A stretch of DNA of 64,000 nucleotides, from contig NW_003314265.1 of NCBI RefSeq assembly GCF_000143415.4, positions 83,231 to 147,230 of the forward strand. Direction: 5' to 3'. The translations under genes and the position numbers were made by a program. This document shows, one piece after another, positions 1 through 11,655 of the stretch (position 1 is its first letter; each line of letters opens with the position of its first letter). Source of the DNA: Selaginella moellendorffii. Lineage: Eukaryota; Streptophyta; Lycopodiopsida; Selaginellales; Selaginellaceae. Below the pieces are notes generated by a model. It worked only from the letters and a program-made list of their open reading frames with translations, was not told where the DNA came from and searched no databases.

Positions 1-1200
1 TCGACCCACTTCTCTACGAAGCCCAGAATATATGGAACTGGGCTGAGTGCTCGATGGTTCCAAGGAAGGAGGGGGAGTGGAAAGGAAGTGATTAGCAGTG
101 ACTCCGAGATTCGAAGTGGATTTTAAGATTGTTTCTCTTTTTTCACTCACTCCACTCACTTGGAGGAGAAGAGCTTACTTGAGAGGCGATAAGTAATTCT
201 TGACACTCGAAAGCAGTGTTCTTTGGGTCGTGCAGGATCGTATTTTTCTTTTCCTGAGGTGGAAATCCTACCTCGTGAAGTAGCTGCCAAAGAATCATGC
301 TCGTCTATCCAAAGAAAAGGGACTGTCGGTGTTGTCTCGTACCCTCTTAGACGACGATCTCAACAGGTTAGCGAGCAGCATTCTTTTTTTCACTCTGTGA
401 TGCTAAAAGCGATAGTTTTGTAGGCTTTGGATGCCATTGAGAGGCTGAGAGCAAACTCTGTAGCACTGCATACTTCTTTTTTGTGCTTTGCTTGGCGGTA
501 CTGATTTCTTTGTTTTTCTCTCCACAGCACTGGTTCCAACTCAAGGCTCGTTTCCGTTTGTGAGAATTCGAAGGACAGGCTGAGCACCTCACTGGTGGTG
601 AAGAAGTCCCAAGACGACGACTGGATTTCCGCGATCTCTGCCGCCTGGTCGCTTACCTTCTTGAGGATGAGCGAGAAGCTGTTTTACAGCGAATCATGCG
701 TGTATAGCGATAAAAAATACTCATGTTTTTTATTGGACTGAGATCAGATGTTTCCAATGTTTCCTGGCATGTGAAGGCGGTCCCGGTTGCGGTGTGGATC
801 ATCTGGTGGCCCCTTGCCTCCAAATTGTGCCAGTTTAATTCAGAGCTGCAAGTACAAAGCCAGCAATGATCTTACTAGCAAATGACCTTGCCATTACCTT
901 GTCAAGATCACACTCGAGGATACATTTGCATGAACCCCCCAGTGCACAGCCGAATTGTCTTGTTCTAGACGGCGTGGGGGTCTTGGTGGAGACAGGTAGC
1001 TCGAGAAAACTCCAGCAATGGAGTCATTCCTCCATCATCCTCGACCACGATGACGAAGCCCAGCATGTCTTGGTTGATCTCCCACATTTTTGCCACTGCG
1101 ACGTGATCCACGAGAATGTGGGCTTCGTCCCGTCGCACCCTATCAATGAAATTGCAATCGATCATACTTGTGCTGCGCGGATGCATTGTTTACTTTCCAA
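1..1200. repeat. Duplicated segment R1, copy 1
   Basis: This stretch matches 4745-5875 closely over its length, starting with the shared words AACTGGGCTGAGTGCT and ending just before GATGCATT. No convincing open gene is seen. A minus-strand frame near 965-1186 contains a readable stretch (AHILVDHVAVAKMWEINQDM) that recurs in the second copy, so both may carry a fragment of a real but unrecognised gene. At about 1195 the similarity jumps to material found at 7862 in the second copy, so roughly 2 kb present there is missing here. Confidence 0.7.
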
Positions 1201-2226
1201 TATCAAACATAAACATTTGATCACGTTACTTAGTTTAATAAGTTTCAAGAGTTAAGGTCAAGAAGATTATATTTTTGGTATGGTATTGGCAATATCAAGC
1301 CTGGAAAAATCTGATATTCTAGGTGGTTGTCAAGTCTCGTGTATATTTGCATGAATCGCACATGTAACGTGTTGCCCATGGAACAGCTCTTTCAGTAGGA
1401 AGGACTAGGGCTTCTTTCTTTCCCACGAAAATTTAAAAAGAAGCGCGAAATTGGGTCGGGCGATTGCTCCGCCGACGCCCCCACCAACCGCAGCGATCTC
1501 CAACCGCGCGGCGCCGTTGGATCACGCCCTATCAGGAGCTGGAGCGGCTGGAAGAAGCTTTCGCCGCTCCCTTCTTTGCTTGATCGCCACTTTGATCTTC
1601 TTTTGCCGGATCTTCCGCCGCTGCTGGAGTTTCTTCCCCTGCTGCTTCGTCTTGAGTTGTTTTGGCCTCGGCTTTAGCTCTTCTTTGCCGTTCTCGTTCT
1701 TGGCACCGTGAACGTTGGATTGAGGAATATACGTGGCGGGATGTACGGCGTTCGCCCCGAAGAAGAAGAAGAAGAGGGATTCTTCGTTAGGTTCTATAGA
1801 GAAATTTGGAGCTTGTCGGGAAGAACAGTGGAAGAAGTAGAGATCTAGCTCCGGGCAGCTTCTAGGAACCGCAGGAATCGAAGGATGAGAGTCTCGCGTA
1901 GGGCTTGGTCGTGGTAGCGGCGTCTGGATCGATAGGAGCAGCCATGAATTCCAGGTGTAGAGTGGTGGATCACGACCGGCGGTGCGATAGAGGGCAAGAA
2001 CGCGAGATTACGGCGAGGAATCGCTTGTAGCAGGCCAAGGATTCGAGGCGAGAGATGCGTTACCAGCTGGGAATGGAGCGCTCCAAGCTACTCACGCTCG
2101 GCAAGCCCTCTCCCGAGAATCCAATGGCGATGCTGCCGGGGGCGGCGGCACCGGAGGATCGATCAAGCAGAACATCCAGGACATCGTGTGGTCCTTTATG
2201 TTTGGGGAAGTAGGAGCCGCCAGAAT
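1195..2226 (+). pseudogene. Broken 5' part of ARM-repeat gene, copy 1
   Basis: The sequence matches the upstream region and first exon of the intact ARM-repeat gene (35430-36470), including the start region at 2055 and the stretch encoding KPSPENPMAM. It carries small deletions that break the frame and a larger loss upstream around 1440. The match stops within the words GCCGCCAGA at about 2215-2223, where AT-rich DNA begins. No ARM repeats remain. It is a dead fragment made by duplication. Confidence 0.85.
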
Positions 2227-2674
2227 ATTATAGTATATTCTTTTATATTTTAATTCATATATCATTAAAACAAAACGTTTGTAGTTAGATAAAACTATCA
2301 TTTGATTTAATCTGATAAATATATCTTTATTCGGAAATTATTATAGGAAAATAATATAAGTATTAAAATTTTCAATTGATAGTATTTATTACAAGCTTAT
2401 TGTATTAATAATAATTTAATTATATTTTCAAATACAAAGTATGGTGTAAAAAATCTAAACATAATTATACATTTGCTTCTTTAAATAATAAAATTAGAAA
2501 CATATATTTAAAATATAATATAAAATTGATCATATATAAACATAATTATGCATTTGCATCTTTAAATAATAAAATTAGAAACATATATTTAAATATAATA
2601 TAAAATTGATGATATAAAATAATTTTATGTTAAAAAAGGAAAGAAATTAATGCAACATACAAGAAAATTATTTC

Positions 2675-3070
2675 TTATTTACAATTATCTTTATAATCTA
2701 GAAATTCAACAATAATTGAACCATTAACATGTTTATAACATCCTTCAAATGACCAATTATTCCAACCATGATCACCTTTTGTTTTATATTTTGCCCAGCC
2801 TGGAAAAACAACTAATTGATAAGGTTCTCCATTTACTCTAAAATCAACAATTTCTATTATTGGATTTGGATCTCTTCTAATTTCAAATGATAAAGAAGAT
2901 TTATATATAAAAACATTTACATCTCTGCCATGCATATTATAATAAATATCTAAATCACAAGTCATGAGTTTTTCCCAGGAAGAATTTGAACAATCAATAC
3001 CATCATTTAAATAAAGATCTATTAAAAATTGAAAGAAAAAAAAAGAAATATAAAATTTAAGAAAATACAT
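2675..3070 (-). CDS. Small secreted protein, copy 1
   Basis: A 131-residue open frame without introns. The N-terminus is strongly hydrophobic (residues 1-21, rich in Phe, Ile and Leu), which looks like a signal peptide. The mature part has four cysteines: near residues 27 and 38 (motifs IDCSNSSW and LMTCDLD), in NWSFEGCYKH, and in the C-terminal DNCK. Two disulfide bonds are therefore possible. The paralog at 9218-9610 is about four fifths identical and differs by one in-frame codon gap. I do not recognise the family. It lies in AT-rich DNA immediately beyond a broken ARM gene fragment that points towards it. Expression is unknown; retention of the frame in both copies is the main argument that it is, or recently was, a gene. 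Confidence 0.6.
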   Translation of the reverse strand: MYFLKFYISFFFFQFLIDLYLNDGIDCSNSSWEKLMTCDLDIYYNMHGRDVNVFIYKSSLSFEIRRDPNPIIEIVDFRVNGEPYQLVVFPGWAKYKTKGDHGWNNWSFEGCYKHVNGSIIVEFLDYKDNCK

Positions 3071-3099
3071 AGTTAATGGTTAGTTCATTGTAGCTTTGT

Positions 3100-4070
3100 G
3101 AATAAATATAAATATAAACACATTATAAACTCAGCCAACAAATAATATAAATAATTCCCAAGATTTCTATTTTGTTTTATATGAGAAAAGATATTCCCTG
3201 ATATGAGCATATAATTGGCTATAAAATGTATTATTTCTTTTATATACCGTAACTTATCATTATGTCATTTAAATTAATATGGATAAGTTAGTTTGGTTTG
3301 TTTAATATAGTTCTAAACGTATTGTATAGCCATATGAAGGATGAAGACACCCAAGTCTAGTGTAACCTTAGTACCCAGCATAAGGTTGTGTGGCAATAAC
3401 TTTCCTCTTAAATTTAGCTACATGCTAAAACTTTAATAATATTATTGGGTTCATTAAACCACTGTGAAAATAAATCTTATATTTAATTATAATATAAAAA
3501 TATTTCAAATAGAATTTGAAAAGTTTATAAATCTTTCAGAATAGTTCACCACACATAAATTAACAATTCCAAGATATGCCATTGGAAAGAATTCCTTGAA
3601 AAACTAATAATTAAGTACATCTAAATAATTTCACCATATCTAGTAAATTTCTTACCTATACCCACAAATAATTATTGTAAATTAACATAATCTTTCTTGA
3701 GTAGTTTTACAAACTTGATGTTGCCACACATAAAAATAGTCCTCTATTTTAGAAGTTGAAGAAGCTTAATCACTATGTTTTTCATATCTTATTATAAGAT
3801 ATCATATAACTAGATTTGAAGAGGATTGTACATAAATTTATAAGTATTGCCTTTGTTGAATTTTACTTGAGAGTTGTTAATGATTTTTGTTTTAAGAATA
3901 ACACTACAATTAGTTTTTCATATTTATAATTTTGAATAAAATCATGATCTTTACAATAACTAGTAAAGCAATTGGTATTAAACTGGTAAAATGCATAATC
4001 TATCCTTTGATTGTGAGTATACTTTTTCTCCAACCAAAGCCTAGCTTTTATATTGTAGCGTACGTGGTTT
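3100..4070. repeat. AT-rich duplicated segment R3, copy 1 (uninterrupted)
   Basis: This region matches 25756-26470 base for base over long runs, for example around GATATCATATA and TTGAAGAGGATTGTACATAAA. The left part also matches the short island 20706-20749. It therefore represents the empty version of the site that elements A and B occupy in the other copy. At 3217-3230 it reads straight through ATTGGCTATAAAAT, the sequence split by element B. Apart from repeat similarity I see nothing coding in it. Confidence 0.8.
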
Positions 4071-4099
4071 TGACCCTTTATCCTATGGTGATTTACCAT

Positions 4100-4740
4100 A
4101 GGATAACTATGAAGTGGAAACTAAACCCTTATTGTGCCACGTGACAGATGTTATGTGTCACATGCCATGTGTCCAAAAGATAATGATGTGGAACCTGAGT
4201 TTCAGGGCCTTGGGCCACTAAACGAAAGAACGGTGCCAAACTCCTAAGGAGTGACGGAATTGAACCACGGAGCAACTCCTGAGCATACAAGCCAAGGAGT
4301 GAAGGGACAGGTGGAGTGACTTGAAACAATCCTAGAGTATCTAGCATCCCAATGCTAAGATCAACATACAAAACGAAACCAAATGGAGTTTAACACTTTT
4401 TCAACATACCGGTAGCCTAACGTGAGGACATGGGTACTCCACCAGCTAGTATGGTGTGGAGTTTGGGTTTAAACCCAAGTTGAACGCAAAACAAAGACAG
4501 CCACGCAAACGGGAATTAAATTATGCCTCAGGTTAGTTAGCCATGCCCAACCTACCCACTATCCCTATTATACATTTGGAACCCCCCATACCCCATATAT
4601 ATTGGAAATGAAATATAAAAATGTGCATATCAATTACTACTAAAGGATTATCTACTTTTAGCACAAAATATTCTTGACACAAAACATCATACACTAAGAA
4701 TATACCTTCAAAGAATAGTCTACTGACAAAAATTGGCTGG
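4100..4740. repeat. Decayed LTR-like relic
   Basis: This interval has short stretches in common with the relic at 29930-30110 in the opposite orientation, notably the words about a 'title'-like run GTTTGGGTTTAAACCCAA and TACCGGTAGCCTAAC. A tail at about 4590-4640 resembles the end of the element A/B LTR (ATGTGCATATCAATTA). No ORF is convincing. I read it as fragments of LTR elements inserted between the two duplicated segments. Confidence 0.4.
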
Positions 4741-4744
4741 AAGG

Positions 4745-5875
4745 CTGGAACTGGGCTGAGTGCTAGATAAGGAAGGAGGGGGAGCGGAAATGAAGTGATT
4801 GGCAGTGACTCTGAGATTCGAAGTGGATTTTAAGATTGTTTCTCTTTTTTCTCACTCCACTCACTTGTGCAGAGGAGAAGAGCTTACTTGAGAGGCAATA
4901 AGTAATTCTTGACACTCAAAAGCAATGTTCTTTGGGTTGTGCAGGATCATATTTTTCTTTTCCTTAGGTGGAAATCCTACCTCGTGAAGAAGCTGCCAAA
5001 GAATCATGCTCGTCGGTGTTGTCTCGTACCCTCTTAGACGACAATCTCAACAGGTTAGCGAGCAGCATTCTTTTTTTCACTCTGTGATGCTAAAAGCGAT
5101 AGTTTTGTAGGCTTTGGACGCCATGGAGAGGCTGCGAGCAAACTCAGTAGCACTACATACTTCTTTTTTGTGCTTTGCTTGGCAGTACTGATTTCTTTGT
5201 TTTTCTCTCCACAGCACTGGTTCCAACTCAAGGCTCGTTTTCATTTGTGAGAATTCGAAGGACAGGTTTAGCACCTCACTGGTGGTGAAGAAGTCCCAAG
5301 ACGACGACTGGATTTCCGCGAGCACTGCCGCCTACGTGGTCGCTTACCTTCTTGAGGATGAGCGGAAGCTGTTTTACAGCGAATCACGCGTGTATAACGA
5401 TAAAAAAACTCATGTTTTTTGTTGGACTGAGATAGATGTTTCCAATGTTTCCTGGCATGTGAAGACGGTCCCGGTTGCGGTGTGGATCATCTGGTGGCCC
5501 CTTGCCTCCAAATTGTGCCAGTTTAATTTAGAGCTGCAAGTACAAAGCCAGCAATGATCTTACTAGCAAATGATCTTGCCATTACCTTGTAAAGATCACA
5601 CTCGAGGATACATTTGCATGAACCCCCCGGCGCACAGCCGAATTGTCTTGTTCTAGATGGCATGGGGCCTGGTGGAGACAGGTAGCTCGAGAAAACTAGC
5701 AATGGAGTCATTCCTCCATCATCCTCGACCACGACAACGAAGGCCAGCATGTCTTGGTTGATCTCCCACATTTTTGCCACTGCGACGTGATCCACGAGAA
5801 TGTGAGCTTCGTCCCATCGCACCCTATCAATGAAATTGCAATCGATCATACTTGCGCTGCGCAGATGCATTACTA
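4745..5875. repeat. Duplicated segment R1, copy 2
   Basis: Second copy of the segment at 1-1200, in the same orientation, so the two form part of a tandem duplication. Small insertions and deletions differ between the copies. The minus-strand frame with motif AHILVDHVAVAKMWEINQDM is longer here (about 5523-5963), yet I cannot assign it to a family. A possible splice acceptor followed by HWFQLKARF is seen on the plus strand in both copies (near 530 and 5215). Confidence 0.7.
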
Positions 5876-5879
5876 CCTT

Positions 5880-7020
5880 CTGTAAAGACATGGAGCTTGC
5901 TTGAGTTGGAGAGCTTCCCGATGAAGCTTCCACTCCTTGACAGCTGCTAAAACTGACTCGCATCTTGCGTCGCGGACCGCGAATGGGGACAGGCTAGAAA
6001 AGCAAGATTGAAATGAAAATCGATTCAAGAAATCGCAAACCTGGGTGGGAGGCACAGCAGGATAGATAATCCTTTTTGGAGCCGACACTGGATCTTTGGC
6101 GAGCAATCTCCCTATGAATCGACATTTCGAGTGGGAATGGCCAAGTTGGGAGCGACAAGCCTCGGACCTGTAGTTTCCATGGCTTTACCATTAATAAAAG
6201 TCATTGATTTTGGACTACAAGGTCAACACTTTCAAAGTTTAGTCTCGATCAATTTCGCGGCACTATCCCCCTTCCAATTCTCCACCAAGTGGTGCTGCGA
6301 ACGTAGGAATTTACCAGTCTCCTTCCTGAAGATCGTTGCTGCAATCCCGATTTTTATAAGCTCTTTGTTTCCTTGCTCGCATCTGAAGTACACATAAACA
6401 TGTGAGTCCATGGCATTGGAAAGAAAGAAAGAAACAATGTTGTTACCTCTTCTGAGAGAGAGAGGCTCTGCCTCTCACTCGTCATTGTGTTGATCGTCGT
6501 GGTTTTTCCTGATCCAAGGGTTTTCGCCATACCTTTGTGTAATCTTTTAAAACCCTAAAAGGAATGAGAATAAATATCTAAAGCGATTATATGGTGATCT
6601 AAAACACTGTACCAAATATCACTTTTATTCAAGATTGAGAAGAGGTGGGAGCTATGGACATCGCAAAATGACTTCATTCATTCATTTAACATTTTTGTTT
6701 TGACTAGTTTATAAAGTTTGATTTGATGTGGAAGTTTTTTTCTTAAATAATAAAACTTCACAGTGGAACATTTTTGTTATTTCTCATATTTTTGTTCAGA
6801 AGTTTCAATGTTTGCTGCTGCTTTTTGAGCCAAATACAAACTTGCCAAGCGATGAGACTCAATTCTTCTTGGCTCGATAAATCCTGGAGTCTCATCCCAG
6901 AGATTGAGTACAAAATCTATTTTAAAACAATTTCTATTTTTAAATTGTTCTTATAAGATTGCATGTATTATTAGATTTTGGTGGACCCTTTTATGAGAAA
7001 AAGTATGAGCATGTTGAGCT
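5880..7020. other. Unassigned unique DNA between duplicated blocks
   Basis: This is the part missing from copy 1. Several minus-strand frames around 5990-6190 have non-repetitive composition (for example REIARQRSSVGSKKDYLS), so a fragment of an old gene is possible, but I find no family signature and no continuous model. The rest is AT-rich and without visible genes. Confidence 0.3.
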
Positions 7021-7085
7021 CTCTGTTAGAAAGTGGAACATTCACAAGCAACCTACGATCATTCAAGAAAAACTTAAGAAACTCA

Positions 7086-7440
7086 TACTGAGCTCAGCCT
7101 TTGTACAAATGAAGATGAAGAAATCACCGGTGACACTGCCACTCACAAAATCGCAAAGCAAAGGAAGGAGCTTCGAGCTGGTAGAGCGATTTAGTGCCGA
7201 GAAACTCCAAGCCCCAGAGGTAGGTGGAGCGTGCATTGCAAGTTGTCGACAGGATCATCGAGCTTAAAAGTCACAGACAGCGTCCTCGGATCCATTTTCC
7301 TCAGCGTCTCGGCTGCTTCAGCATCCACGAGCAAAGTGCGACGTAGAAAAATCAACACTGCCCAAGAGTGCCAAGGAAAATCTCTCCAGTGACAGCTACT
7401 TTGGCTCTGGAAGACGAGACAATTTAAGAGGAAAATGTTT
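7086..7440 (+). pseudogene. START-gene C-terminal fragment, copy 2
   Basis: Matches the last exon of the intact START-domain gene on the minus strand (40188-40780) and its other broken copy at 32455-32815. Recognisable pieces include RFSAEKLQAPE and the region for the conserved histidine-rich linker. Deletions and frame changes have removed most of the reading frame, and no START domain remains. It heads the same gene order (START end, gene X, ARM gene) seen at 32455-36470, which shows that the block was duplicated as a unit. Confidence 0.75.
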
Positions 7441-7862
7441 AAAGTAGGGTTCTTCGGGTGGGCTTTGGCGGGAAGGCGATGGGGAAGCCGGCCCGGAGCT
7501 TCGGTAAGGATCTCTCTCGATGCCGGTAGAATGCGGGTGTGGTCGACAAAGTGGACTCCTTCACGGAAGTTCTAGAGGAGGTGAAGGGCTTGTTTCACCT
7601 TCTAAACTTAACTCCTTTCATGTCCTTCACGTTCTAGATGTATAAGATGCTCAAGCAGAAGGAGGAAGCTGGTGAGGGCGATCGTTGCAAACAACAAGCT
7701 GCTGTTGCTCAACAATCCTGTGCATGACGGGAAAATATCCTTGCATTTCCCAGTTTCAAAGAGCTTGCTCCTTTCCTTACTACATTTCTCTTCACATCCA
7801 ACTTCTCAGGCGCTCTGTGAATGAATTACTGGGAGAACCTTCTAAAGTCTGAGGTACTTAGT
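7440..7862 (+). pseudogene. Gene X remnant with the exon array deleted
   Basis: The first exon of gene X (ATG at about 7477) is followed after a few dozen bases directly by the penultimate exon encoding VDKVDS and then the last exon beginning MYKMLKQKEE. All middle exons, including the whole duplicated array, are gone. The intron between the last two exons is still present at about 7575-7637. Compared with the full-length copy at 32877-35396 this is an internal deletion product and presumably non-functional. Confidence 0.8.
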
Positions 7863-8830
7863 TTGTTTACTTTCCAACGTCAAACGTAAACGTTTGATCG
7901 CGTTACTTAGTTTAATAAGTTTCGAGAGTTAAGGTCAAGAAGATTATATTTTTGGTATGGTATTGGAAGGACGTGCTATCAAAAATATCAAGCCTGGAAA
8001 AATCTGATTTTCTAGGTGGTTGTCAAGTCTTGTGTATATTTGCATGAATCGCACGCATGTAACTACTGTTTACAACGTGGCAACGTGTTGCCCATGGAAC
8101 AGCTCTTTCAGTAGGAAGGACTAGGGCTTCTTTCTTTCCCACGAAAATTTAAAAAGAACCTCACAAAGACAAAGTGAAAGGAAAAGGAATGTTTAATGTT
8201 ATATCTCTAATAAATGCCAAACCATGTAAATACAAACGAGAGGGCGCGAAATTGGGTCGCCAACCGCAGCGAGCTCCCGCCGCGCGGCGCCGTTCTTGAC
8301 ACCGTGACCGTTGGATTGAGGAATATACGTGGCGGGATGTACGGCGTCTCCCGCTCCCCGGCGTTCGTCCCGAAGAAGAAGAAGAAGAGGGATTCTTCGT
8401 TAGGTTCTATAGAGAAATTTGGAGCTTGTCCGGAAGAACAGTGGAAGAAGTAGAGATCTAGCTCCGGGCAGCTTCTAGGAACCGCAGGAATCGAAGGATG
8501 AGAGTCTCGCGTAGGGCTTGGTCGCAGTAGCGGCATCTGGATCGATAGGAGCAGCCATGAATTCCAGGTGTAGAGTGGGGGATCACGACCGGCGGCGCGA
8601 TAGAGGGCAAGAACGCGAGATTACGGCGAGGAATCGCTTGTAGCAGGCCAGGGATTCGAGGCGAGAGATGCGTTACCAGCTGGGAATGGAGCGCTCCAAG
8701 CTATCACGCTCGGCAAGCCCTCTCCCGAGAATCCAATGGCGATGCTGCCCGGGGGAGGCGGCGCGGGAGGATAGATCAAGCAGAACATCCAGAAGGTTCA
8801 TGCTTGGGGCAGGAGGGCCGCCAGAATGTT
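7862..8830 (+). pseudogene. Broken 5' part of ARM-repeat gene, copy 2
   Basis: Matches 35430-36470 including promoter region, leader and first codons (ATG at 8668). A 13-base stretch present in the intact gene just before GGCCGCCAGA is missing, and the homology ends at the same GCCGCCAGA word as in copy 1. Beyond it lies the same AT-rich DNA as in copy 1. The shared junction shows that the fusion predates the duplication of this block. Confidence 0.85.
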
Positions 8831-9217
8831 ATAGTATATTCTTTTATATTTTAATTGTTATACCATTAAAACAAAACGTTTGTAGTTAGATAACATTGTC
8901 ATTTCACACCAGATTTATATTTAAGCTATGTATTCGGAAATTATTATTCAAAAATAAATTTAATTATTAAAATCTTCAATTGATAATCTTTATTACCAGC
9001 TTATTGTATTAATAATTATTTAATTATCTTTTCTAATACAAAGTAAGTGTTGCTGTATGGTGTAGCAAATCTATAGTGCAGAACATAATTATACATTTGC
9101 ATCTTTAAATATTAAAATTAGAAATATATATTTAAAATATAATATAGAATTGATTATATAAAATAATTTTATGTTAAAAAAGGAAAGAAAGTATTGCAAC
9201 ATACAGAAAATTATTTC

Positions 9218-9610
9218 TTATTTACAATTACTTTTATAATCTAAAAATTCTACAATAATTGAATCATCATGTTTATAACATCCTTCGAATGACCAATTAC
9301 TCCAACCATAATCACCTTTTGTTTTATATTTTGCCGAGCCTGGAAAAACAACTAATTGATAAGGCTCTCCATCTACTGTAAAATCAAAAATTTTTATTAT
9401 TGGATTTGGATCTATTCTAATTTCAAATGATAAAGAAGATTTATATATAAAAACATTTACATCTCTGCCATAGTTATTATAATGAATATCTAAAGCACAA
9501 GTCATGAGTTTTTTCCAAGAAATATTTGAACAATCGATAACTTCATTTAAATAAAGATCTATTAAAAATTGAAAACAAAAAAAAGCTAAATACAATTTAA
9601 GAAAATACAT
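9218..9610 (-). CDS. Small secreted protein, copy 2
   Basis: A 130-residue open frame, paralog of 2675-3070. The signal-peptide-like N-terminus, the four main cysteines and the core motifs VNVFIYKSSLSFEI and EPYQLVVFPG are kept. One extra cysteine occurs in the hydrophobic leader. Of about 35 base differences between the copies, roughly 24 change the residue, so the pair shows no clear sign of purifying selection even though neither frame is broken. The family is not recognised. Its upstream side (from 9611) is only about 90 bases from the 5' LTR of element A. Confidence 0.6.
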   Translation of the reverse strand: MYFLKLYLAFFCFQFLIDLYLNEVIDCSNISWKKLMTCALDIHYNNYGRDVNVFIYKSSLSFEIRIDPNPIIKIFDFTVDGEPYQLVVFPGSAKYKTKGDYGWSNWSFEGCYKHDDSIIVEFLDYKSNCK

Positions 9611-9701
9611 AGTTAATGGTAATTTATGAGTAGCCTAGTGAATAAATATAGTCATAAACACATTGTAAACTCAGTCAATAAATAATATAAATAATTCTTT
9701 A

Positions 9702-9870
9702 TGTGAGGTCCAAGTGTACGACTACGATACTATATATTAATATTAGCATAGTGGGATTTTGGTAGCCATCAGATTGGTTTCAATCTGGACCACTCACTCT
9801 TATATATAAATTAGGGTTTTTAAGCTAATTGATATGCACATTTTTTGTATTTATATTCCATGCACTCATA
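9702..9870 (+). repeat. 5' LTR of element A
   Basis: Starts TGTGAGG and ends ACTCATA. It contains the block TTGATATGCACATTTT shared with all other copies of this family in the window. A TATA-like run (TATATATAAATTAGGG) lies about 90 bases in, a plausible promoter. It inserted into segment R3 just after the secreted-protein gene. Confidence 0.85.
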
Positions 9871-10139
9871 TTGGTGGAATTGAGGGGCACCTTTGATTGT
9901 CCTTGAGGAGTGCTTGGGATTTTGGTTTAGATGTAGCTTTTGTATTATCTAGATCTAGTTTTTTCCATTTCGTTTCTTTTGTTTTGTCCTTTCAGAATTT
10001 TGGTTTATATGTAGCTTTTGCATTGTCTAAATCTCCCTTTCTTTCTAGCTTTTTTTTCACCTCTCTTTTTTTTCTCTTTCCTTTTCATTCATCTTCATGG
10101 CAAATTAGTAGTTTCCTCCTTTTTTGATTGTGGAGTAAC

Positions 10140-10866
10140 AGTTGGTGCAATTGCTTGATATTATGCAATTGCAAAGGATGATGTGTACTTGGTTTGATCA
10201 TTTCACAGTGATTGCCCCATATCATTCTTGGGATGATGTTAGATGTTTGTGTGAGTTTCCCACATATCTCCAAGGCACGGTGTTGCAATAGTACAATGGT
10301 TTGAGCATAGCCACTCATGGGGATTGGAGTGTTCTCCCAGACATCTTTAACTGTGCATTCGAACATGCTGACGATTGTGATGATGCTTTCTAACAATTAC
10401 ATCATCTTCGTCAAGGGCCATTTGAGTCGGTGATGCAATTTGGCATTTGTTTCCGAAGTTTCTTGCTTTATACAGAGCCAAATATGTTAGAGCGGATCAA
10501 GCTAGGAATATTGTGGCGAACACTTTGTCAAAATCTTGTTGGACTTCTACATGCATTTGCTCCAGCCGATGTTCTTTACTTGGCACAATGTTAGGAGACG
10601 TCACCTCTTCCACTTCTTGTTGCACGTCTTTCAGCTCCACTTCCTATGGGTGATAGTCCTGTTACAATAGAGGTTGATGCTGCTACTACTCAAGTCCAAA
10701 GATAAGGACAAGGATGTGGTCGTGGCCATGATGTTCATTGCTGAGTATGTCATGAAGTTAGTCACACTTATTAGCGTTGTTGGCATTTTCCATATTGGCG
10801 GCCACCATTTTCTGGGTGGAGACCTTGGTGTCAACAACGTTTTGTTGGTGCTGCTGCAGTGGAAGG
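10140..10866 (+). pseudogene. gag remnant of element A
   Basis: Collinear with the gag of element B (24470-25256, minus strand), for example the region encoding HGDWSVLPDIF near 10318. Several stops and frameshifts break it. The match ends at GGAAGG (10861-10866), where element C begins. Confidence 0.75.
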
Positions 10867-10868
10867 TC

Positions 10869-11606
10869 TGTAGGGGGTTCCAAAAGTATAGTAGGGATAG
10901 TGAGATTTAGGAATCAATTTTGAAGGAACTCTCCAGTGGTGCTTTCAAACTGACTTGAGGTTAAGATTGGGGCTAAGGGGCCTTGGGTGGGAGTGAGCAT
11001 GGACTCGGGTGGTGCTGGAGGGGCCACCCAAGGAAGTGCTCAAGAACAACTCCCACTCTTGGAAGGGAAACCAATTGTGGTGATCCTAGCTCATGTGGAG
11101 TGGTGCCCCATTTGAGTACCTTGTGGCTCGTTGGTTCTCGCCCTTCCTAGAGGCTTGGGCCTTCCCTTCGGGAAGGAAGTGGGGAGGGGGGTAGAAGTAC
11201 CCATACTAGGTCGTTAGGCCATAGTGTTTCCCCCCGGCATCCCGAAGTGAGAGTTACACCCAAGATTTGGGATTTAGAGGGTCTTATGATTAAGTCTTGT
11301 TGTACCAAGGGATGTTAGGAACCTGGAAGCTTGGTGTACTTGGCTGCTTGTGCCTATGGGGAGTGTAGTTGAACCTTAAGTTTAGTCTAACCCGGGGAGG
11401 GGGATTGGGAGAGATTTGGGAATTCGTGGATGGATGGATAACGCTCCGTTGCTTGTGTAGTGAGTAGCTAAAACCAAATAGGACCAAGTAGGAGCTGGTA
11501 CAATAAGCGGGAACCTTGGCAAGGGAATTTAGCTAAAGCCAAGGCGGTGTTTGTCAGATAAACGACGTAAGCTGGCAAATTGGAAAAGAAAAATTTATGG
11601 CTTACA
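10869..11606 (+). repeat. Left LTR of element C (5'-truncated)
   Basis: Matches 15527-16252 throughout. Ends GGCTTACA, directly before a TGGTATTGGAGC primer-like site. The start TGTAGGGGGTTCC corresponds to an internal point of the right LTR (after its GA-rich array), so the beginning is missing. Confidence 0.7.
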
Positions 11607-11655
11607 ATTTGGTATTGGAGCATTTTCCTCAGTTCTAGCGAAGGATAAAGGCGGA

